Origin: Symbiobacteriaceae bacterium
Lineage (GTDB): Bacteria > Bacillota > Sulfobacillia > Symbiobacteriales > Symbiobacteriaceae
Length of the DNA stretch: 63,700 nucleotides
Assembly (NCBI GenBank): GCA_029239785.1
Contig: JARBUG010000009.1
Span: 1-63,700 of the forward strand
Direction: 5' to 3'
Part shown: in pieces, positions 10,264 through 19,456 of the stretch
How the letters are laid out: each line of letters starts with the position of its first letter
Numbering within the stretch: position 1 is the stretch's first letter
Position numbers and translations under genes: made by a program
Notes under the pieces: model-generated
The model's database searches: none
What the model was told of the DNA's origin: nothing
The model's input: the letters and a program-made list of their open reading frames with translations, nothing else

Positions 10264-11217
10264 ATGTCGCAGTCGGCCCCTGCGCCCCGGCTTCAGGATC
10301 GGAAAAAGACGCGCCGTCTGGTCTGGTCTGCGATAGTGGTGCTGCTGCTGGGCCTGGCTGCCGTTCGGGCAGTGACAGTAACGTCCCGCGCGGCGAAGAC
10401 CTTTTTTGGTGATGAGCGAGTGCTGGTGCTGGCCCATCAGGGCGCCTCGGCCTACGCACCGTCCAACACCTTGGAAGCGTTCGCCCTCGCGCTGGAGCAG
10501 GGCGCCGATATTATCGAAACCGATGTCCATATGACGAAGGACGGTGTGGTGGTCGTCAGCCATGATGCGACCATCGACCGGATGAGCAACGGGTCGGGGC
10601 ACATCAGTGCGATGACCCTCGCGGAACTGCGGCAGTATGACTTCGGCTACGACTTTACGCCGGACGGCGGCGCGACCTTTCCCTACCGGGGCAAGGGGGT
10701 CACCATCCCGACGCTGGCCGAGGTTTTCGAGAAGTTCCCCGGTGTGCGGGTAAACATCGAACTGAAGCAGGAAGACCCGACCATCGAGGAGGCCGTTTGG
10801 GACGCCATCGCCAAGCACGACATGGAAGGCAAGGTGCTGATCAACTCGTTCATGAGCGGGCCGATGGAGCGCTGGGCCGGCGTGCTGGAGCGGGCGGCGT
10901 ACCAGACCGCAACCGGGGCGACCAAATCCAACATGATCGAGTTCGTCGTTTATTACTTGCCACATCTGGACTGGCTGTACCATCCGAAGGTCGATGCATT
11001 CCAGGTGCCGGTCAGTCAGAAGGTCGGGCCGCTGACGATTCGGTTCGATACGGAGCGGTTCGTGGAGCGGACCCACAAGCTTGGCATGAAGGCGCATTTC
11101 TGGACGATCAACGATGAGGCGACCATACGGCACCTGGTCAGCATCGGGGCGGACGGGATCATTACGGATCGTCCGGACCTGGCGGTTAAGGTGCTGAAAG
11201 AGGCGGGGCTGCGGTAA
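10264..11217 (+). CDS. Glycerophosphodiester phosphodiesterase (GDPD family), membrane-anchored
   Basis: A 317-residue protein with one N-terminal membrane segment (about residues 18-33), so the enzyme domain should lie outside the cytoplasm. The GDPD signature is present: AHQGASAYAPSNTLEAF, then the metal-binding E-D of IIETDVHMTKDG and the catalytic VSHDATIDR. It would release glycerol-3-phosphate from glycerophosphodiesters; a glpABC operon that could use it lies at 57-61 kb. ATG 10264 is preceded by GGGGAGG. It is 18 nt after the LysE-type gene and may share its transcript. Confidence 0.88.
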   Translation: MSQSAPAPRLQDRKKTRRLVWSAIVVLLLGLAAVRAVTVTSRAAKTFFGDERVLVLAHQGASAYAPSNTLEAFALALEQGADIIETDVHMTKDGVVVVSHDATIDRMSNGSGHISAMTLAELRQYDFGYDFTPDGGATFPYRGKGVTIPTLAEVFEKFPGVRVNIELKQEDPTIEEAVWDAIAKHDMEGKVLINSFMSGPMERWAGVLERAAYQTATGATKSNMIEFVVYYLPHLDWLYHPKVDAFQVPVSQKVGPLTIRFDTERFVERTHKLGMKAHFWTINDEATIRHLVSIGADGIITDRPDLAVKVLKEAGLR

Positions 11218-11246
11218 GCGTTGGCGGCCGCCGGCGCCGGGCATAG

Positions 11247-11276
11247 AAAAGCGGGAGGGGGTAGCCCCTCCCGCTA
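11247..11276 (-). terminator. Terminator for the GH73 gene (minus strand)
   Basis: A perfect 11-bp stem AGCGGGAGGGG/CCCCTCCCGCT (11250-11260 with 11265-11275). On the minus strand it is followed by TTTT, so it best serves the gene at 11367-13412; it may act weakly on the plus strand too. Confidence 0.75.
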
Positions 11277-11294
11277 GTGCGTCTGTGCCGACCT

Positions 11295-11370
11295 CTAGAC
11301 CCGCTCGGCGTGGGCCGGTCACGAACTGGCCCACACCTGCCGGGTTACGGCCCCCATTGAGGGGGCCTAG
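11295..11370 (+). repeat. CTAG-bounded 76-bp repeat, copy B
   Basis: Starts CTAGACCCG and ends GGGGGCCTAG, with the same GGCGTGGGCC/GGCCCACACC stem as copy A and the CGGGTTACGG segment shared with copies C and D. Its terminal CTA (11367-11369) is the stop codon of the minus-strand GH73 gene. Confidence 0.8.
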
Positions 11371-13412
11371 AACTCGAACAGGTCGAGCTTGAACAGGTCG
11401 TTATCCTTCATGATCTTGATCAGTTTGGTCGGGTACTGGGAGTCGGTCGCATAGCCGCTCCGGCGCAGGGCGAGGGCGCCCAAAACGGGGTCGGCCATGA
11501 CGGCCCGGAAGGGGACGTAGTAGATCCGTTCCATCAGGAAGGCCTTGTGATCCTTCCAACTCTCTTCGACGCTGTTGTAGGCCCGGAAGTAATCGTCGAC
11601 TCGGTAAGCGACGCCATTGTACTCTTCCCAGGTGTTCGAGATGATGCAATTGGCGGTCCCGCCGCACTTGATGCCGAACAGGTTGTAGGAGAACCGGCCC
11701 GTGTACTTATCGACCGGCACCGACTGCCCGTAGCCCGTCTCCAGGAACGACTGGGCCACCTGGAGGGCGGCGGACATGCCCAGCTCACGGTAAGCCGGTA
11801 CGGCCAGGCTCCTGGCCAGGGTCTTGAACTCGTCGCGGGTGGCCACGGCCTTGGGGCCGTACACGGTGCCCGTGTAGACCCGGAACTTGACCTTGTCGGT
11901 GGTCCAGGACTTGCCGGCGCTGTCCTTGGCGACGGCCCAGATGGTCCGGTCGCCGGCCTGCGCCGCCTTGGGCGTCCAGTTGAAGCTGAGGCCGCTGCCC
12001 AGGTAGGTGGCGTTGCCGCCGTTGGCGTCGCCGAGGTAGTAGTCGGCGGAAGCGGCGTTTACGTAATGGCCGGTCACCTTCAGGGCAGTCGTGCCCGTCA
12101 CAACCTGGTTCGGGCCGATGCCGCCGAAGCGGACGCCCGGCTGCACGTTGATCTTGATGTTGTATGGCCCGATGTTACGCACCTGGCCATCCTTGCCGAG
12201 AATCTCAATGCGGAACGTGTGAGCGCCGTTCAGTTCGGCACCGAAGTTCCACTTGTACTCATAACCCCAGCCCAGGACCTGCTCGTCAAGCAGGTATTTG
12301 ATGGCTTCCATGGGGTAGTTGGCGGCGGGCTTGAGCGTGACCGAGTTGGTCAGCACCGTCCCCTCGGCGATGCCCGCGATGCTCTGGCGGTAGCCGGACT
12401 GGACCCGAACCGGCAGATAAGGCGAGTCGTAGGTGTTGCCGTACATGTCGGTGACCCTGGCCCGCAGCCAGCGGTCGCCGTTGTGGCCGATTTGCGGGTA
12501 CCAGGTGAGGTTGCTGGCGGGATCGATGCTGCCAAGGCTCTCCACCTGATTGACCGCATCGACGACCTGAAGCTCGGCACTCACGCCCACGAAGTTGATG
12601 CTGGTGCCCAGCGTGATCGGGCCGGTGATCGTACCAGCGCTCTCGATACCGGTCACGCGAATCACAGGATTGGGAGCGAGGCTGACGGGGACCGGGTCGG
12701 AGTAGCGGGTGACGCCGTCGGCGCCCCGGACGGCCGCAACCACCAGGTGCGGGCCCTTGACGGTCGGGTCGGGGGTGAAGGTGTACGCTCCCTGGGCGTC
12801 CTTGCCCGCAGCGACGATTCTCGCCACGCCCGTAGTCGGGTCGACCAGATAGAACTGGACGTAAGCACCGGCAGCACCGCCGGCACGCAGCTCGACGGGG
12901 CCGCTGATGGTCTGGCCGCTCTGCAGAGCGGGAATGGTGATCCCCGTGAAAGTGTAGTCAGGCGTTTTGTCGGTTTCGATGACGACGGCCCGGCGTTCGT
13001 TGTCCCACGTCACCCGGGCGCCCATGGCCTGCGAAACGAACCGGGCAGGCACAAAGGTCCGGTCGCCGAGAATGGCGGCGGGGACGTCCAGCGAGGCGGC
13101 CCGGGTGCAGTCCAGGCTCAGGCAGGCCAGGCGGCGGCCGATGCGGAGCTGCACGTATTGGTCACCCTTGACCGCTTTGACAGTCTGGGTATCCTGGTCC
13201 CAAGTCACCGTGGCTCCCATGGCCTCAAGGAGACCGCGCATCGGAACCATGGTGCGTTCTTCAAGGATGGTGGGGGCGGGGTCCAGGGTCAGCGTACGGC
13301 CATCCAGAATCACCTGGACCGGCAGCACTGCCGCAGCCGCGGGCGCCGGCATAAGGCTAGAGGCGAGCAGAGGAAGGCCGGCCAAAGCTGCAAGCCACGA
13401 CTTCGAACGCAT
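11367..13412 (-). CDS. Secreted cell-wall hydrolase: stalk domain plus GH73 glucosaminidase
   Basis: A 681-residue secreted protein. Residues 1-28 form a signal peptide ending in AAAA. Residues about 30-145 are a copper amine oxidase N-terminal-like stalk domain (MVPMRGLLEAMGATVTWD and FVPARFVSQAMGARVTWD are its two repeats). A long Ig-like middle region follows. The C-terminal 170 residues are a GH73 N-acetylglucosaminidase domain with ALQVAQSFLETGYGQS (the Glu is the likely catalytic acid), SYNLFGIKCGG and KDHKAFL. It would cut peptidoglycan glycan strands. GGAGGTGA sits 9 nt before the ATG. The promoter overlaps a 16-bp palindrome, so it is probably regulated. Confidence 0.85.
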   Translation of the reverse strand: MRSKSWLAALAGLPLLASSLMPAPAAAAVLPVQVILDGRTLTLDPAPTILEERTMVPMRGLLEAMGATVTWDQDTQTVKAVKGDQYVQLRIGRRLACLSLDCTRAASLDVPAAILGDRTFVPARFVSQAMGARVTWDNERRAVVIETDKTPDYTFTGITIPALQSGQTISGPVELRAGGAAGAYVQFYLVDPTTGVARIVAAGKDAQGAYTFTPDPTVKGPHLVVAAVRGADGVTRYSDPVPVSLAPNPVIRVTGIESAGTITGPITLGTSINFVGVSAELQVVDAVNQVESLGSIDPASNLTWYPQIGHNGDRWLRARVTDMYGNTYDSPYLPVRVQSGYRQSIAGIAEGTVLTNSVTLKPAANYPMEAIKYLLDEQVLGWGYEYKWNFGAELNGAHTFRIEILGKDGQVRNIGPYNIKINVQPGVRFGGIGPNQVVTGTTALKVTGHYVNAASADYYLGDANGGNATYLGSGLSFNWTPKAAQAGDRTIWAVAKDSAGKSWTTDKVKFRVYTGTVYGPKAVATRDEFKTLARSLAVPAYRELGMSAALQVAQSFLETGYGQSVPVDKYTGRFSYNLFGIKCGGTANCIISNTWEEYNGVAYRVDDYFRAYNSVEESWKDHKAFLMERIYYVPFRAVMADPVLGALALRRSGYATDSQYPTKLIKIMKDNDLFKLDLFEF

Positions 13413-13450
13413 GAGCCGGGGTCACCTCCGCAGTGTTATGTAGTCATTAG

Positions 13451-13482
13451 ACGCCTATATAGGCGTAAAAGTTTCGAGCCAA
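13451..13482 (-). promoter_or_regulatory. Promoter with 16-bp palindromic operator for the GH73 gene
   Basis: On the minus strand TTGGCT (13482-13477) and TATAGG (13459-13454) are 17 nt apart. The -10 box lies in ACGCCTATATAGGCGT (13451-13466), a perfect palindrome. This arrangement fits repression by a dimeric regulator. Confidence 0.55.
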
Positions 13483-13488
13483 AATGTG

Positions 13489-13520
13489 TAAACGCTCGAC
13501 CGAGTGCGGTCGAGCGTTTA
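13489..13520 (-). terminator. Terminator of the small membrane protein gene
   Basis: A 14-bp perfect stem (13489-13502 with 13507-13520) begins 9 nt after the stop of the minus-strand gene at 13529. T-rich sequence follows on that strand. Confidence 0.7.
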
Positions 13521-13528
13521 ACGTGTTA

Positions 13529-13972
13529 TTATTTTAGTTCGTCCTTTGCTTTCGGTTTCGGACCGGCAAGACGGTATGCCATGAACCCACCCAAACCCAT
13601 CATGAGGACGTCGTACCAGGAGAAACTCCGGTCGACGGTTCGTTCGCTTACAAAGGGTAACCATAGTAAGAGATATCCGCCGAGCGTGGCAAATGCCGTG
13701 GCGACAACCCCGAACACGCCCAGCATGACGGAGCGATGGTTACCGGCAGACCGGTTGATGGCCCAGCCCGCGACCAGCCCGATCAAGACGGTGGTAAATC
13801 CCCACAGCCGGTGTGTGAACAGCACGACAGCGAACCATGCGATTCCGCCCAGAAGTGCCGTGAGAAATGCCACGCCGGTTGCCCTTAGATACTCAGTGCC
13901 TGACGGCGGTTCGCAGGCACAAAACTCCTTGTCTGGTGTGAGCGGCGGGCCCGGATCGAAATGATTGCTCAC
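13529..13972 (-). CDS. Small membrane protein, unknown function
   Basis: A 147-residue protein with a short polar, proline- and cysteine-containing head (PPLTPDKEFCACEPPSGTEY) and about four hydrophobic segments, ending in a lysine-rich tail. I recognise no family. The GTG at 13972 is the start because GGAGGGG lies 7 nt upstream; a longer open frame upstream has no ribosome site. It is monocistronic and divergent from murE. Confidence 0.6.
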   Translation of the reverse strand: MSNHFDPGPPLTPDKEFCACEPPSGTEYLRATGVAFLTALLGGIAWFAVVLFTHRLWGFTTVLIGLVAGWAINRSAGNHRSVMLGVFGVVATAFATLGGYLLLWLPFVSERTVDRSFSWYDVLMMGLGGFMAYRLAGPKPKAKDELK

Positions 13973-14211
13973 AAAATGCCCCTCCTTCCATGCGCGGCCT
14001 TCTGTACAGGGTTTCGGCACCGGGCATGCGCATCCTGTTCTCTGTTGGGATAAAAAGGAAAATGGGCCGTCGATAGCCAATTGATGGAAAGGGCCCTGCA
14101 GCCCCGCCAGCAGGCCCCGCGGCCAAAAGGATATTGTCGAAAGTTGTAGAAGTCCTGTGAGCATACGAAAGCCTCGTTCTATGTAAACTTAGACCACGGA
14201 GGGATACAACG

Positions 14212-15723
14212 TTGAAACTGACGGAACTGGTAAGTGCGCTGTCGGATAGCGCCCGAATTCTGGCCTTACCTGACGTAGAAATTACGGGCATCACCGCCGA
14301 TTCGCGGCAGGTTGAGCCCGGGTCACTTTTTGTGTCCATCCCCGGCGCCCGGGTCGATGCGCACCAGTTCATCGGCGATGCGCTGCGCCGTGGCGCCGCC
14401 GCCGTGGTGGCGACCCGCGACTTTGAAGTGCCCGCCGGCGTGGGCGGCTTCCTGGTGCCGGATAGCCGCCTGGCCCTGAGCGCCCTTGCGGACAAGTTCT
14501 ACGGCTCCCCGGCCCGCAAGCTGAAAATGGTCGGCATTACGGGCACCAACGGCAAGACGACCATCGCGTTCCTGACCCAGGCGGTGGCGGCTGCCGCCGG
14601 ACGCACCTGCGGCATCATCGGCACGGCGGGCATGATGCTCGGCGACGAGGTGCTGGAGCACAAGTCCGGCTACACCACGCCCGAGGCGCCCACCGTGCAC
14701 CGGCTGCTCGCCGAAATGGTCCGGCGCGAGGCCGACATGGTCGCCATGGAGGTTACGTCCCATGCGCTCGAACAGCACCGGGTGGCGCACTGTCGCTTCG
14801 ACGTGGCGGTCTACACCAACCTGACGCACGAGCACCTCGACTATCACAAGGATATGGAGAGCTACTTCCAGGCAAAGGCCAAGCTCTTTCACATGATGCG
14901 GCCCGGCGGCGTGGCCGTCATCAACATCGACGACCCGTACGGGCCCCGCTTTGTGCGGGAAGTGCCGACCGGTGTCCTGACGTTGACCTACGGCTTCGCC
15001 CCGAACGCCATCGTGCGGGCGGAAGATGTGGAAATCACCGCGCAGGGCGTGCGTTACCGCCTGGTCTCGCCCGCGGGCACTACCGTGGTTGAGGCGCCGT
15101 ACCTCTTTGGCGCCTACAACATTAGCAACGCCCTGGCCGCCATTGCTACAGGTATCGCCCTGGGCTTCGGCCTGCGCGGCACCGAGGCAATGCGCACCGC
15201 CAAGGGCGCCCCGGGCCGGTTTGAGCGGGTCGACTGCGGGCAGGACTTTACCGTGGTCGTCGACTACGCCCACACGCCCGACGGCTTTGAAAAGCTGCTG
15301 AGCGATGTTGCAAAGATCAAGGCCCCGGGCCGCAAGCTGACCATGGTCTTCGGCTCCGCCGGCCACCGCGACCAGACCAAGCGCCCCGACATGGGCCGCA
15401 TCGCCGGCGACTACTGCGACCGCCTGGTCCTCACCGAAGAAGACCCCCGCACCGAAGACGCCAACGAAATCTCCCGGCAGATCGCGACCGGTGTGCGCCG
15501 GCCCGAAGTCGAAATCATCCTGGTCGAAGATCGGGTGGAAGCCATTGAGCAGGCGATTCGCACCGCCGAGCCCGGCGACATCGTGCTGATTACGGGCAAG
15601 GGCAACGAAACCGAGCTCGAAGTGCAGCACCCCACCACCTGGACCGGCGACGTTCCCGTCGCCGAAGAGGCCCTGCGCCGCCTTCTGACTGACCCCAACC
15701 GCCGCCGCCAGGTTACGGCGTAG
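14212..15723 (+). CDS. murE: UDP-MurNAc-tripeptide synthetase (MurE)
   Basis: A 503-residue cytoplasmic Mur ligase that adds the third amino acid to UDP-MurNAc-L-Ala-D-Glu. The N-terminal uridine-binding segment is ITADSRQVEPGSLFVSIPG, and the ATP site is GITGTNGKTT near residue 107. EEDPRTED near residue 408 corresponds to the DNPR motif of diaminopimelate-adding MurE; the retained Arg argues for meso-DAP over lysine. The TTG start at 14212 has GGAGGG 8 nt upstream. It stands alone, away from the usual dcw cluster; a PBP gene lies 46 kb downstream. Confidence 0.92.
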   Translation: MKLTELVSALSDSARILALPDVEITGITADSRQVEPGSLFVSIPGARVDAHQFIGDALRRGAAAVVATRDFEVPAGVGGFLVPDSRLALSALADKFYGSPARKLKMVGITGTNGKTTIAFLTQAVAAAAGRTCGIIGTAGMMLGDEVLEHKSGYTTPEAPTVHRLLAEMVRREADMVAMEVTSHALEQHRVAHCRFDVAVYTNLTHEHLDYHKDMESYFQAKAKLFHMMRPGGVAVINIDDPYGPRFVREVPTGVLTLTYGFAPNAIVRAEDVEITAQGVRYRLVSPAGTTVVEAPYLFGAYNISNALAAIATGIALGFGLRGTEAMRTAKGAPGRFERVDCGQDFTVVVDYAHTPDGFEKLLSDVAKIKAPGRKLTMVFGSAGHRDQTKRPDMGRIAGDYCDRLVLTEEDPRTEDANEISRQIATGVRRPEVEIILVEDRVEAIEQAIRTAEPGDIVLITGKGNETELEVQHPTTWTGDVPVAEEALRRLLTDPNRRRQVTA

Positions 15724-15743
15724 TGAATAAGGCCGCTCCCCCT

Positions 15744-15820
15744 CGTACCTAGGTACGATGCTCGATTCACTCCACTGTACCTGTGACAGGCTTCGGCGCT
15801 CTGGTACTCTGACATCAGAG
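15744..15820 (+). promoter_or_regulatory. Two palindromes upstream of liaF-like operon
   Basis: CGTACCTAGGTACG (15744-15757) is a perfect 14-bp palindrome. CTCTGACATCAGAG (15807-15820) has two 6-bp arms around CA. Both lie in the 137-nt leader before the operon and could bind its response regulator or another dimer. No clear -35/-10 pair is assigned. Confidence 0.4.
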
Positions 15821-15860
15821 AACAACAGCAGCGTCCGCAGTCGAAAGGAGCGACCCACTT

Positions 15861-16610
15861 ATGAAGCGCCAGATTTGGGGTCTAATTTTTACAGCAGTCG
15901 GTATCATGGCCCTCTTGCAGATGATGAAGATCATGGATTTCGGGCTTGCATTCTGGCCCGTGGTCCTCGCCATGATCGGTCTCGCCATTCTTGAGTCCAG
16001 CTTCCGGAAGGTCTCCATCTTCGGGCTGGCTCTGGGCCTCTGGGTAGGCGGCATTGGCGTGGCAGACATTCTTGTCAACGCTGGCGTCAACACCGGCGGC
16101 ATTGACGGCGGCACCATCGCTGCAAACGGCTGGCCGATTATGCTGGTTGCCACTGGCGTTTCGCTCTTCTTCGGCCAGAAGACCTGGCGGTTCGTGTACA
16201 AGGGGAGCAGTAAGGAGCGGCGGAACGGCGCCGTGGGCGATGTGCGCATCGGCAACCAGCCCTGGACGCTGGACGGTGACCTGCATGTGGAGCACGGCAT
16301 CGGCGACGTGAAGATCGACCTGACCACGGCCACCATTACCGAAGGCATTCACCACATCCACGCGAAGCTGGGCATCGGCGACCTGGTGATTCGGGTGCCG
16401 GATGATGTGAACGTCGATGCCCAGGGCCAGCTTGGCCTCGGCGACTGCGAAGTGCTGGGCAACCACCGCAGCGGCATCGCCCCCAACTGCAGCCAGAGCT
16501 TCACTGTTCCCGACTCGCCCATTACCCTCAAGGTCAGCGCACAGTGCGGCCTCGGCGACCTGGACATCGTCCAGCGGCCCGCCAGCACCATTCGGGTGAT
16601 TAAGGCATGA
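15861..16610 (+). CDS. liaF: LiaF-like cell-envelope stress protein
   Basis: A 249-residue protein with four predicted membrane segments in the first 110 residues and a soluble C-terminal part of the DUF2154/LiaF-C type. The C-terminal domain has repeated GIGDVKIDL, GIGDLVIRVPDD and GLGDLDI segments of a beta-strand repeat. LiaF proteins inhibit the LiaS kinase until cell-wall stress occurs. The gene overlaps liaS by four bases (ATGA), fixing a LiaFSR arrangement. Start ATG 15861 follows GAAAGGAG. Confidence 0.82.
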   Translation: MKRQIWGLIFTAVGIMALLQMMKIMDFGLAFWPVVLAMIGLAILESSFRKVSIFGLALGLWVGGIGVADILVNAGVNTGGIDGGTIAANGWPIMLVATGVSLFFGQKTWRFVYKGSSKERRNGAVGDVRIGNQPWTLDGDLHVEHGIGDVKIDLTTATITEGIHHIHAKLGIGDLVIRVPDDVNVDAQGQLGLGDCEVLGNHRSGIAPNCSQSFTVPDSPITLKVSAQCGLGDLDIVQRPASTIRVIKA

Positions 16611-17656
16611 GCCAGCACACGCTGGGCCTGCAGTGGAAACTGGCCGGCATCTACCTCGCATCAAGCGTGGTCGGCGCCGGCACGGTGGCAGCGGGGTACT
16701 ACATCGGCGGAAAAATGGGACTGGCGCCCGCACCTTCTCTAGGTGCGGGTCTTGCCGCGGGATTGGTTGTCAGCCTGGTCGGCGCCCTGACGGGCCTGCT
16801 CATGGCCCGGAAACTGAAGCTCCGCCTCTGGGAGGCGGGCGACATGGCGGGCCGCATCGCCCGGGGCGACTTTGGGGTGCGGCTGTATGTGGGCGCTGAT
16901 GACGAAGTCGGCTGGCTGGAGGAGCAGCTTAACCAGATGGCCATTCACCTGGAAACGGCCGTTGGGGAGCTGCGGAACCTGGCCGAACAGAACCGGGCGC
17001 TGGCGGAAGAGGCGGGCCGGGGCGCCGCCCTGGAAGAGCGGGCCAAGCTGGCGCGTGACCTGCATGACACGGTCAACCAGCAGTTGTTCGTGCTTGCCAT
17101 GCGGGCGGCTGCTGCCCGCAAGCGGCTGGAGAAGGCTGGCTCCACACCGGACCTGGTGCCCGAACTGGCGATGCTCGAGGAGCTTTCCCGCCAGGCGCAC
17201 GGCGAGGCGCGGCAACTCATTCTGCAGTTGCGCCCCACCACGCTGGAGCAGCAGGGACTGGGGCCGGCCCTGGCGGAGTACGTCAAATCCGCCGCTGCCA
17301 AGGAAGGCTGGGAGGTCATCGACGAGATTGACCGGAGCGTGCGGCTGGGCGGCGGACTGGGTGAGAACCTGTTCCGGGCGGCCCAGGAAGCGCTCAACAA
17401 CGTGAGCAAGCACGCCCGGGCCTCTAAAGTACGGGTTACGCTGGAGAAGGCCGATGACTCGGTGCTGCTTCAGGTCCGTGATGACGGCCAGGGCTTTGAT
17501 ACAAAGGCCGGCGTTCGTCCCACGGCGGTAGGCCTGTGCGGCATGCAGGAGCGGGTCGAAGCGCTTCACGGCTCCATGCGTGTCAAAAGCGCCGTGGGGC
17601 AGGGTACCGAGGTGACGGTGGAGGTCCCGCTGACGGAGGGAGGAGACCGCTCGTGA
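16607..17656 (+). CDS. liaS: LiaS-like sensor histidine kinase
   Basis: A 349-residue membrane kinase. Two N-terminal transmembrane helices flank a very short loop (intramembrane-sensing layout), followed by a HAMP-like linker. The HisKA_3 motif ERAKLARDLHDTVNQQL holds the phospho-accepting His153. An HATPase_c domain contains NNVSKHARAS and DDGQGFD. It should phosphorylate the LuxR-type regulator encoded next, under control of the LiaF-like protein. The stop codon overlaps the GTG of liaR. Confidence 0.87.
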   Translation: MSQHTLGLQWKLAGIYLASSVVGAGTVAAGYYIGGKMGLAPAPSLGAGLAAGLVVSLVGALTGLLMARKLKLRLWEAGDMAGRIARGDFGVRLYVGADDEVGWLEEQLNQMAIHLETAVGELRNLAEQNRALAEEAGRGAALEERAKLARDLHDTVNQQLFVLAMRAAAARKRLEKAGSTPDLVPELAMLEELSRQAHGEARQLILQLRPTTLEQQGLGPALAEYVKSAAAKEGWEVIDEIDRSVRLGGGLGENLFRAAQEALNNVSKHARASKVRVTLEKADDSVLLQVRDDGQGFDTKAGVRPTAVGLCGMQERVEALHGSMRVKSAVGQGTEVTVEVPLTEGGDRS

Positions 17657-18285
17657 TTCGCATCATGCTCGTGGATGACCACAAGATGGTCCGCGAAGGG
17701 CTGAAAATCTACCTGGCGACGGAAGAGGATATTCAGGTCGTTGGCGAGGCCGAGAACGGCGCGGCCGGCGCAAAACTGGCGGGCGAGTTGAAGCCAGACG
17801 TGGTTCTGATGGACCTGATGATGCCCGGCACCGACGGTATCGAGGGCACCCGGCTCTGCAAGGCCGCCAGTCCTGACTCCAAAATCATCGTGCTGACCTC
17901 CATGCCCGATGACGAGCGGGTCATGCCCGCCATTCGGGCGGGCGCCCTCTCCTATATGCTCAAAGATGTCTCGGCGGACGAACTGGCTGCCGCCATCCGA
18001 AATGCCGCCGCCGGAAGGCCCACGCTTCACCCCATGGCCGCATCACGGATGATGCAGGAGTTAAGCGCCCCGCCGAAACAGAAGTCTGCGATTGACGAAA
18101 TCAGCCCCCGGGAAATGGAAGTGCTCCAGGCCATCGGGCGGGGCCTCTCCAATAAGGAGATCGGCGAGAAGCTGTTCATCGGCGAGCGGACGGTAAAAAC
18201 GCACGTCAGCCATTTGCTGGAGAAACTGGGTCTTCAGGATCGTACGCAGTTAGCCATTTATGCGGTTCAGAACAAACTGGTATAA
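17653..18285 (+). CDS. liaR: LiaR-like response regulator (NarL/LuxR family)
   Basis: A 210-residue regulator. The receiver domain has IMLVDDHKMVREGL and phospho-acceptor Asp54 in VVLMDLMMPG. The C-terminal LuxR helix-turn-helix reads SPREMEVLQAIGRGLSNKEI with VKTHVSHLLEKL. The GTG start at 17653 overlaps the kinase stop (GTGA) behind AGGAGA. It completes a three-gene envelope-stress operon closed by a terminator. Confidence 0.9.
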   Translation: MIRIMLVDDHKMVREGLKIYLATEEDIQVVGEAENGAAGAKLAGELKPDVVLMDLMMPGTDGIEGTRLCKAASPDSKIIVLTSMPDDERVMPAIRAGALSYMLKDVSADELAAAIRNAAAGRPTLHPMAASRMMQELSAPPKQKSAIDEISPREMEVLQAIGRGLSNKEIGEKLFIGERTVKTHVSHLLEKLGLQDRTQLAIYAVQNKLV

Positions 18286-18290
18286 GTGAC

Positions 18291-18326
18291 AGGGCGCCCG
18301 GCCAATCGGTCGGGCGCCCTATTTTT
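18291..18326 (+). terminator. Terminator of the liaFSR-like operon
   Basis: Stem AGGGCGCCCG (18291-18300) pairs with CGGGCGCCCT (18311-18320), followed by ATTTTT. Confidence 0.9.
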
Positions 18327-18423
18327 ATGCGGTAAACTTTTCTTATTCAGAAGGGATATTTCGGGTTGCTTAGAAACATTGCAGAAGTCCAAAGAACCCA
18401 AACACACAGAGGGGGATCCACTG

Positions 18424-19425
18424 ATGAGAAAGCGGACTGTCCTGGTACTAACTGTCCTCCTGGTCCTGAGCCTTCTGGTTGGGTGCAGCGGCTCCAAGAG
18501 TGGCGGCTCGGTCAAGGAAAAGGCATGGAAACCCGGCGACACGGTGGATCTGCAGTTGGCGACGGGCGGCACCGGCGGTACCTATTACCCGCTGGGGGGC
18601 GGCATGGCCAAGCTGTGGAAGGACAGCATCAAGGGTGTCAACGTCACGGCCCAGTCCACGAATGCTTCGGTGGCCAACATCCGGCTGCTGGGCAAGAACG
18701 AAGCCGACCTGGCCCTGATCCAGAACGATACGGCCGACTATGGGCGTAACGCCAAGGAAGCGTTCGCCGAGAAAAACGAGAAGTACACCAACTACCTGGC
18801 GATCGCGGCCCTCTATCCCGAAGTGGTCCAGATTGTGGTGCGTGCCGACAGCAATATCCAGAAGATCGAAGATCTGAAGGGCAAGCGGGTCGTCGTAGGC
18901 GCCGCCGCCTCCGGCTCCGAACTGGCCTTCCGGCAGATTGCCGCCGCCTATGGTCTCAAGTATCAGGGCACGAAGGACCTGGAGCCTCTCTTCCTGGGCT
19001 TCGCCGAAGGCGCCACCGCGCTGAAGGACAAGGCCGCCGAGGCCCTGGTCATCGTCTCCGGCATTCCGAACTCCTCCCTGGCCGACGTGACGACGGCGAC
19101 CACCGTACGCCTGCTGCCGATCGATGTGAACAAGGTGAAGAAGGATTACCCCTTCTACGTTTCGCACACCGTTCCGAAGGGCACCTACAAGGGTATGGAC
19201 GCCGACACGACGGTGGTCGCCCTCGAGGCGATTCTGGTCGCCCGTGACGAGCTGAACAGCGACATGGTCTACGAAATGACCAAGGCTCTGTTTGAGAAGG
19301 CCGGCGACATCGGCCACGCCAAGGCGAAGGAGTTCGACGTCAAGAAGGCGGCCAACGGCATTACGATTCCGTTCCATCCCGGCGCTGCGAAGTATCTGAA
19401 GGAGAAGGGCGTCAACGTTAAGTAA
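18424..19425 (+). CDS. TAXI-family TRAP transporter substrate-binding lipoprotein
   Basis: A 333-residue protein with a lipoprotein signal peptide (LLVLSLLVGC, Cys near residue 21). TGGTGGTYYPLGGGMAKLW is the TAXI family signature, and EADLALIQNDTADYG and PFHPGAAKYLKEKGV are typical internal and C-terminal segments. It should capture a small organic anion outside the membrane and hand it to the fused permease at 19912. GAGGGGGAT lies upstream of ATG 18424. It leads a three-gene transporter operon. Confidence 0.9.
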   Translation: MRKRTVLVLTVLLVLSLLVGCSGSKSGGSVKEKAWKPGDTVDLQLATGGTGGTYYPLGGGMAKLWKDSIKGVNVTAQSTNASVANIRLLGKNEADLALIQNDTADYGRNAKEAFAEKNEKYTNYLAIAALYPEVVQIVVRADSNIQKIEDLKGKRVVVGAAASGSELAFRQIAAAYGLKYQGTKDLEPLFLGFAEGATALKDKAAEALVIVSGIPNSSLADVTTATTVRLLPIDVNKVKKDYPFYVSHTVPKGTYKGMDADTTVVALEAILVARDELNSDMVYEMTKALFEKAGDIGHAKAKEFDVKKAANGITIPFHPGAAKYLKEKGVNVK

Positions 19426-19456
19426 GCGCTTTTGGGCATTTGCGGGGGCGGCGGCC

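Noticed and set aside
11547..13964. 805-codon plus-strand frame opposite the GH73 gene
   Set aside because: It is the antisense of a well-defined secreted hydrolase. It has no domain and spans a terminator and two genes.
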